A stretch of 21,756 nt of DNA from an uncultured Oscillospiraceae bacterium. Its GTDB lineage: Bacteria > Bacillota > Clostridia > Oscillospirales > Oscillospiraceae. Numbering within the stretch: the stretch's first letter is position 1; each line of letters starts with the position of its first letter. The notes under the pieces are model-generated. The model saw nothing but the letters and a program-made list of their open reading frames with translations, searched no databases and had not been told where the DNA came from. Positions 17,306-21,756 of this stretch are shown here, one piece after another. The DNA is taken from NCBI GenBank assembly GCA_934567115.1, contig CAKTJA010000007.1, positions 1 to 21,756 of the forward strand, given 5' to 3'. The translations under genes and the position numbers were made by a program.

Positions 17306-20038
17306 ATGAAAAAGTTACTCGCTCTGGTGCTGGCGCTGGTCATGTCCATGTCCCTCGTCACCATCAGCAACGCAGCTTCTTTCAGCGATGCCAAGGACAT
17401 CGACTATAAAGAAGCTGTGGACGTGATGAACGCCATCGGTGTCCTCGTTGGCTCCGACGGTAAGTTCGACCCCAAGGCCGACCTGACTCGTGCTCAGGCC
17501 GCGAAGATCATCTCCTACCTGACCCTCGGCAACGAGACCGCTGAGGCTCTGGTTGGCTCCGGCAAGTTCACCGACGTTGCCAAGACCAACTGGGCTGCCG
17601 GTTACGTTGACTACTGCGCTTCCGCCGGCATCGTTGCTGGTGTGGGCGACGGCAAGTTCGATCCCGACGGCAAGCTGACCGGCCTGCAGTTCGCTAAGAT
17701 GCTGCTCGGCGCTCTCGGCTATGACGCTCAGATCGAGGGCTTCGTCGGCTCCGACTGGGAGATCAACGTCTCCAAGCTCGCTGCTTCCAAGTCCAACGAC
17801 CTGTTCAACGGCATGGGCGACAAGAGCGTCCGCGCCACCATCACCCGTGAAGAGGCCGCTCAGATGGCTCTTAACTGCCTGAAGGCTCCTCTGGTCGAGT
17901 ATGAGAACAAGGGCGGCAGCCTGTCCGTCAACGGTGCGACCATCAACATCGGCGCTTCCAACGCGGACTTCAAGACCACTTCCACCAAGGTCAGCACTCA
18001 GACCATCTATGCCAACACCCTGAACAGCAACAACGGTCTCTACATCGTTGAGTTCGCTGAGCAGTACTATCCCAAGCTGGTCCTGCACAGCACCACCGAC
18101 GCTTTCTCTCGTCCCGCCAGCCAGTGGATGTGGAAGGGCCAGGAGGTTGGCACTTATGCCGACACTGCTGACAAGCTCTACACCGCTAAGACTGAGAAGG
18201 GCCAGATCTACAAGGATCTCGGTCTGGGCACCGCTACCAGCGCTTCCTACTACATCGACGGTGTGAAGCAGGCCAACGAGCTGCTCACCAAGGACAGCAC
18301 TGACGAAGTCGGCGGCAACGGCGCTGAGACCCACGTCTACTACGACACCATCACCGGTAACGTCATCATCGCCGTTGTGAATTGGCACATCGGTGATGTC
18401 GCGGCCGTCTATCCCGCCACCGCTTCCAAGGACGCCTATGTCACGATTGCTCCCCGTCGCTCCGGCGATGTGAACGGCAACTATGACACTGACGCCTACA
18501 AGATGGACGACGTCGTGCTCTACACCTACTCCAACAAGGTTGGCGACACCGGCATCAAGAATGTTGAGCTTGCTCCCGCTGCGATCACCGGCGCCCTGAC
18601 CAACTACGTCACCGACAAGAGCGCCACCGTCGGCGGCACCACCTACAAGTACTCCAACCTGATCGCGGGCACTGCTTCCAGCAGCCTGATGAACCGCAGC
18701 GTTGACGTCAAGATCGTTCTTGACAAGTACGGCTACGTCATCGACATCGATGACAACGGCTTCAAGGCCTACGCTGTCGTCACCAAGCTCGCTAACAGCA
18801 GCGGCACCTACAGGACCGACTATGTGGCTCAGCTGCTCTTCACCGACGGCACCACCAAGGACGTGACTCTCTCGAGCGATTCCACCGCTATGGGTTCCGG
18901 CGCAAACCTGCTTGAGGTTGGCGACATTGTCAGCTACACCATCAGCTCCAACGGCAAGTACAATGTCACTGAGGTCTCCACGGTTAAGACCACCAGCGCT
19001 GCTAACACCACGCTCGTGACCAACGGCAACGGCACCATGAACGCCGCGTTCGGCTCCGGCGACGCGCTCAAGGCCAACGGCAAGACCATCTTCCTCGTGA
19101 AGAACTCCACCGGCGACTACAATGTCTACACCGGTATCAAGGAAGTCCCCACCATCGTTCTCAAGAGTACTGTCAGCTCGGCTGTTAAGGTCAACTCCTA
19201 TGTTGAGACCAACGCCGTCTGCGCGACCGTCGTCTTCATCGACGCTGAGAACTATGTTGACGTGACCTCCACCAAGACCATCTTCGTCTTCTACAAGTCC
19301 AGCGTCAAGGTGACCGAGGATGGCAAGATCGGCAGCTACTATGAGTACGACGCCATCATCGACGGCGAGATCACCAAGCTGAAGGTCTCCACCAGCTCCG
19401 CTGCTACCCTGCGCGCCGGCGGCAGGCCCGCTGTCTACAATACCATCTCCTACAATGCGGACGGTATTGCTGATCTCGGTACCGCTCTGTCCTACTACGC
19501 CGTTGGCACTGAGGCCAACAAGAACGGCGTCATCGGCATCGGCGGCAGCTACTACAACTTCACCAAGGATGTTAAGGTGTTCTACATCAACACCAACAAT
19601 GAGATCCTGACCTCCTCCATCAATGCTATCGCTAAGGACAGCAACGATCAGGTCTGGTACAACATTGACAACAACGAGGTGAACTACGTCTTCATCAAGG
19701 AAGTCGCTGGCAACTCCACCGGTCCTGTCAGCAACTATGACTTCAGTGGTTCCGCCACCATCGCTCTCGGCAGCGGCTCTGTTTCCCTGAACGGTCTGAC
19801 CCTGAAGGATGGCACGAGCAACGTTGATGGCGCTGAGGTTAAGGTCTCCTTCGAGATCTCTCAGTGGGTTGACAACGCTTGGAAGGTCTACGAGATCAAG
19901 AGCACCACTGCTACCACGGCTTCCGATGGTACCTTCACTGCTACCGCTGCTACCACGCTGCCCAGCTCCGCTCAGTGGAAGGTCGTCGCGACCGCTTCCT
20001 ACAACACTCTGGTCAACGATTTCACGGCTGTTAAGTAA
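17306..20038 (+). CDS. SLH-domain surface (S-layer-like) protein
   Basis: A 910-residue exported protein. The signal peptide is about residues 1-23 (basic start, hydrophobic core, 'SNA' before the likely cut). Three S-layer homology modules follow: about 25-75 ('FSDAKDIDYKEAVDVMNAIG...FDPKADLTRAQAAKII'), 88-140 ('FTDVAKTNWAAGYVDYCASAGIV...FDPDGKLTGLQFAKML') and 150-200 (less regular, 'ATITREEAAQMALNCL'). These anchor proteins to secondary cell-wall polymers. The rest is Thr/Ser/Asn-rich beta-type sequence without cysteine-rich or enzymatic motifs, ending in a domain of about 100 residues that looks Ig-like. It has a strong promoter and ribosome binding site and a strong terminator. Its codons favour GCT, GGT, GTT and AAC/AAG, unlike the GCG/GCC-rich neighbours, fitting a very abundant protein. 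It may be the S-layer protein itself; that is inferred. Confidence 0.9.
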   Translation: MKKLLALVLALVMSMSLVTISNAASFSDAKDIDYKEAVDVMNAIGVLVGSDGKFDPKADLTRAQAAKIISYLTLGNETAEALVGSGKFTDVAKTNWAAGYVDYCASAGIVAGVGDGKFDPDGKLTGLQFAKMLLGALGYDAQIEGFVGSDWEINVSKLAASKSNDLFNGMGDKSVRATITREEAAQMALNCLKAPLVEYENKGGSLSVNGATINIGASNADFKTTSTKVSTQTIYANTLNSNNGLYIVEFAEQYYPKLVLHSTTDAFSRPASQWMWKGQEVGTYADTADKLYTAKTEKGQIYKDLGLGTATSASYYIDGVKQANELLTKDSTDEVGGNGAETHVYYDTITGNVIIAVVNWHIGDVAAVYPATASKDAYVTIAPRRSGDVNGNYDTDAYKMDDVVLYTYSNKVGDTGIKNVELAPAAITGALTNYVTDKSATVGGTTYKYSNLIAGTASSSLMNRSVDVKIVLDKYGYVIDIDDNGFKAYAVVTKLANSSGTYRTDYVAQLLFTDGTTKDVTLSSDSTAMGSGANLLEVGDIVSYTISSNGKYNVTEVSTVKTTSAANTTLVTNGNGTMNAAFGSGDALKANGKTIFLVKNSTGDYNVYTGIKEVPTIVLKSTVSSAVKVNSYVETNAVCATVVFIDAENYVDVTSTKTIFVFYKSSVKVTEDGKIGSYYEYDAIIDGEITKLKVSTSSAATLRAGGRPAVYNTISYNADGIADLGTALSYYAVGTEANKNGVIGIGGSYYNFTKDVKVFYINTNNEILTSSINAIAKDSNDQVWYNIDNNEVNYVFIKEVAGNSTGPVSNYDFSGSATIALGSGSVSLNGLTLKDGTSNVDGAEVKVSFEISQWVDNAWKVYEIKSTTATTASDGTFTATAATTLPSSAQWKVVATASYNTLVNDFTAVK

Positions 20039-20066
20039 GTCGGGAATTTGAAAACCAAAGCATCGA

Positions 20067-20121
20067 AGCTCTTATGAGCTGAGATAAAAAAGACCCGCTC
20101 CGTAAGGAGCGGGTCTTTTTG
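20067..20121. terminator. Bidirectional terminator after the SLH gene
   Basis: A strong stem AGACCCGCTCC (20091-20101) with GGAGCGGGTCT (20106-20116), loop GTAA, flanked by AAAAA and TTTTT so that it works on both strands; the A/T runs lengthen the stem. A smaller hairpin AGCTC-TTAT-GAGCT lies just upstream at 20067-20080. It ends the SLH gene and the convergent tail-fibre-like gene. Confidence 0.9.
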
Positions 20122-20129
20122 TCCGTGCG

Positions 20130-20969
20130 TCAAAGCTTTGTCCCGTAAACGACGATACGGCTTCCCGCGCCGGGGGAGGGACTGCCGTTTCCCGCGTCGG
20201 CGATCAGGTCGATGGTTTTCAGCGCGGCCTTGTTCAGATTCATGCTGTAGCCTTCCATTTTGGGGTAGTCCACGGTGCCGAGGCCGGTAAAAACAGCGGC
20301 GTGAAGGTAGGTCATTCCCATACCGGTGATGGTGACGATGGCGGCATTGGTCATTCCCGGGCCGCAGCCGCCGCGAAAAATGTGGTTTTGGGTACTGCCG
20401 GCCACGCGGTACACCTTTTCCGAATTGTTGTTGAAAAGCATGGTGTAATAGCCGCCGACGGAGTAGATGTAAACCTCAAGCTTGTAATACAAATTGAGGT
20501 TGATTTTGCTGAAGTCGAGCACAGTGTGATTCTCTGCGGCGGTAAGGGTCTTGTCGATCAGCTTGACCATCGGGAATGCGCTGCGAACGGCGGTGTCGCC
20601 GTTGGCGCGGGCGGTGGCCTCGGCGGAGACGGCGTTGGTTCTGGCGGTCACCTCGTCGGCGTCGGCCTTAACTCTCGCGTTTTTTTCGGTGGTGTCGGCG
20701 TTGGCGCGGGCGGTGGCCTCGTTGGTGATGCGGGTGCCGAGGGCGGTGTCAGCGGCCTCGCGCGCGGATTTTTCGTCGGCGTCGGCTTTGGTGCGCGCGT
20801 TGGTCTCGGTGGTGTCGGCGGACTTGCGGGCCTTAGTTTCGTTGGCAAGGCCGGTGGCGTTTGTCTTGATCGCGGTGTCGATCGCGGCGGTCATGCCGTT
20901 GAAGGTGTCCATCATGATGCGGTCGGATTTTTCCCATGTGGGCAGCTGATAATTAGGGGTAGTGGTCAT
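20130..20969 (-). CDS. Orphan phage tail-fibre-like protein with hendecad coiled coil
   Basis: A 279-residue protein when started at the ATG at 20967-20969, with GAGG 8 nt upstream; the frame is open much further upstream but that part overlaps the next gene's promoter and start and is not credible. The N-terminus 'TTPNYQLPTWEKSDRIMMDTF' resembles the start of phage tail-fibre/collar proteins. Residues 47-130 are 11-residue units of the form ARxxADxxExx, six regular and one lengthened to 18, a pattern of trimeric right-handed coiled-coil stalks. Residues from about 135 form a Gly/Asn/Tyr-rich C-terminal domain of the receptor-binding type. There is no signal peptide or membrane segment. No other phage gene is in the window. 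Only a -10-like TATAAC (21046-21051) is seen upstream. The role is unknown: prophage remnant, or part of a contractile or other phage-derived device encoded elsewhere. Confidence 0.75.
   Translation of the reverse strand: MTTTPNYQLPTWEKSDRIMMDTFNGMTAAIDTAIKTNATGLANETKARKSADTTETNARTKADADEKSAREAADTALGTRITNEATARANADTTEKNARVKADADEVTARTNAVSAEATARANGDTAVRSAFPMVKLIDKTLTAAENHTVLDFSKINLNLYYKLEVYIYSVGGYYTMLFNNNSEKVYRVAGSTQNHIFRGGCGPGMTNAAIVTITGMGMTYLHAAVFTGLGTVDYPKMEGYSMNLNKAALKTIDLIADAGNGSPSPGAGSRIVVYGTKL
20580..20831 (-). repeat. 33-bp-period coding repeat (hendecad stalk)
   Basis: Encodes residues 47-130 of the tail-fibre-like protein: 11-residue units beginning Ala-Arg. A 22-residue block (47-68) recurs at 87-108 with most residues the same (both read ARxxADTTExNARxKADADE), so the stalk seems to have grown by duplication. 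Confidence 0.8.
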
Positions 20970-21248
20970 GGAATGAACCTCGCTTTCCGTGCCGCGCGCA
21001 GCGCGGCGCTGATAGAATAGAGTAAACGGCGCGGAGAGGGGCGCTGTTATAATTAGGCGGTTTCCCGGCGGTTTGAAGCATCTTTGCGTGCAACGGAGCG
21101 AAAATTTAACAAATTTGGAAGGAGCCGCGCGGGCGGCGCGGCAAGTTCCTCTTGTTATTCCCGCGCGCATCGTATATAATAGCATTGGTTCCATAGAAGG
21201 AAAAAGCGGAGTTCCGGGAACGCAGCTTTGCAGAAAGGATGCGCGATT
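20970..21248. promoter_or_regulatory. Divergent intergenic region between tail-fibre-like and Asp23-family genes
   Basis: Holds the leader of the - strand gene, a perfect AAATTT-AAC-AAATTT repeat (21102-21116), two copies of GGCGGTTT at about 21057-21064 and 21068-21075, and the + strand promoter. No further gene is seen. Confidence 0.5.
21152..21180 (+). promoter_or_regulatory. SigA-type promoter of the Asp23-family/fakA unit
   Basis: TTGTTA (21152-21157), 17 bp, TATAAT (21175-21180). The start is expected near 21187. The A/T-rich repeat at 21102-21116 lies upstream. Confidence 0.8.
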
Positions 21249-21599
21249 ATGATAAAGCTTCAGAATGAGAAGGGCGGCATACTCGTCAGCGACGCGGCGC
21301 TGTCCAGCATTACCGGCGCGGCGGCGACGAGCTGCTTTGGCGTCAAGGGTATGGCGTACCGTTCGATGACGGACGGGCTGGTCCACCTGCTGCGCCGCGA
21401 GGCGATGAGCAAGGGCGTGCATATCACGCAGCACGAAGACAACGAGATATCCATAGAGCTTCATATTATCGTGGAGCATGGGGTGAACATTTCGGCGGTG
21501 TGCCGGGCCATCATCGGGCAGGTGCGCTATCTTGTGGCCGAGAATACCGGTGCGGTCGTGCGCGGCGTAAACGTCTGCGTGGACAGCATGACCATGTGA
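21249..21599 (+). CDS. Asp23/Gls24 (DUF322, YloU-like) family protein
   Basis: A 116-residue protein. The ATG at 21249 is chosen because AGAAAGGA lies 9 nt upstream; the TTG at 21228 in the same frame would put that site inside the gene. The sequence has the Asp23 fold pattern: 'GGILVSDAALSSITGAAATSCFGVKGMAYR', then beta strands 'NEISIELHIIVEHGVNISAVCRAIIGQVRYLV' and a C-terminal 'VRGVNVCVDSM'. Asp23 proteins are cytosolic, often linked to the cell envelope or its stress response; the biochemical role is not settled. A gene of this type directly before the DAK/FakA-type gene, 20 nt apart, is the usual arrangement in Firmicutes (yloU-yloV). Confidence 0.9.
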   Translation: MIKLQNEKGGILVSDAALSSITGAAATSCFGVKGMAYRSMTDGLVHLLRREAMSKGVHITQHEDNEISIELHIIVEHGVNISAVCRAIIGQVRYLVAENTGAVVRGVNVCVDSMTM

Positions 21600-21619
21600 A
21601 AAGAGGAGGAACGTTTCCC

Positions 21620-21756
21620 ATGCACGATATTATAACCGGCCCTGTTTTTCAGGAGATGCTGCTTTTTGGCGCGGCGTCGATCGCGAGGGAGAAGCAGAGC
21701 ATTAACGACCTGAACGTGTTTCCCGTTCCGGACGGTGACACGGGCACGAACATGAG
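21620..21756 (+). CDS. fakA: DAK-domain protein, fatty acid kinase FakA/YloV (3' end outside window)
   Basis: Only the first 45 residues are in the window. After a short start they read 'INDLNVFPVPDGDTGTNM', the N-terminal signature of the DAK2 (dihydroxyacetone-kinase L) domain, whose Asp residues in DGDTGTN (38-44) bind Mg-ATP. In Firmicutes this gene next to an Asp23-family gene encodes FakA, which with a FakB (DegV) protein phosphorylates exogenous fatty acids. AGGAGG about 10 nt before the ATG and the 20-nt gap indicate one operon with the preceding gene. The remaining domains cannot be checked here. Confidence 0.9.
   Translation, partial: MHDIITGPVFQEMLLFGAASIAREKQSINDLNVFPVPDGDTGTNM

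Noticed and set aside
17315..18388. 357-codon - strand frame opposite the SLH gene
   Set aside because: Leu/Val/Gly/Asp-rich mirror of the Ala/Asp/Gly codons of the SLH gene; no start signal or domain.
20970..21479. N-terminal extension of the tail-fibre-like frame
   Set aside because: It would overlap the promoter and start of the Asp23-family gene, and its translation is unlike the rest; the ATG at 20969 with GAGG is the better start.

Overview
The window looks like a chromosomal segment of a high-GC member of the Clostridia, most likely a gut Oscillospiraceae relative. This rests on gene content and order (glmU-prs-pth-mfd as in Firmicutes, an SLH-domain surface protein, a thiolase of the butyrate type, an Asp23-family gene next to a DAK-domain gene), on strong AGGAGG-type ribosome binding sites and TTGaca/TATAAT promoters, and on GC-rich codon use. 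The genus is inferred, not shown. No tRNA, rRNA, CRISPR array, IS element or integrase was seen.

Layout. (1) Positions 1-455 (+) hold the C-terminal end of a surface-type protein with a Pro/Glu-rich linker and a Big_2 Ig-like domain. (2) Positions 559-6889 (-) run, in transcription order, trmL, pgk, tpiA, gpmI, eno, then a separately terminated membrane-anchored M23 peptidase. This is the lower glycolytic set without gap; a clear promoter precedes trmL, and a terminator-like hairpin sits between gpmI and eno, touching the eno ribosome binding site. (3) Divergently from trmL, positions 7068-14095 (+) carry a glmU-like gene with a degenerate pyrophosphorylase half, prs, pth, an unlisted 57-residue membrane protein and mfd. 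Two GC-rich multi-hairpin non-coding stretches lie here: the leader of the glmU-like gene and the prs-pth spacer. (4) Positions 14169-16830 (+) hold a PrsA-like parvulin lipoprotein and an acetyl-CoA acetyltransferase with a 26-residue insertion. A Rex-like operator lies upstream of the thiolase promoter. (5) Positions 17070-20120 (+) form the unit of a highly expressed-looking SLH protein: a perfect inverted repeat, a strong promoter, a leader that can fold as a three-way junction, the 910-residue gene with distinct codon choice, and a bidirectional terminator. (6) Positions 20130-20969 (-) hold a lone phage tail-fibre-like protein with a hendecad coiled-coil repeat. (7) Positions 21249-21756 (+) hold an Asp23-family gene followed by the start of a fatty-acid-kinase (FakA/YloV) gene.

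Most of the window is housekeeping: glycolysis, amino-sugar and PRPP supply, translation recycling, transcription-coupled repair and protein export. The parts most worth a second look are the SLH leader RNA and its upstream inverted repeat, the degenerate GlmU N-domain with its structured leader, and the orphan tail-fibre-like gene.
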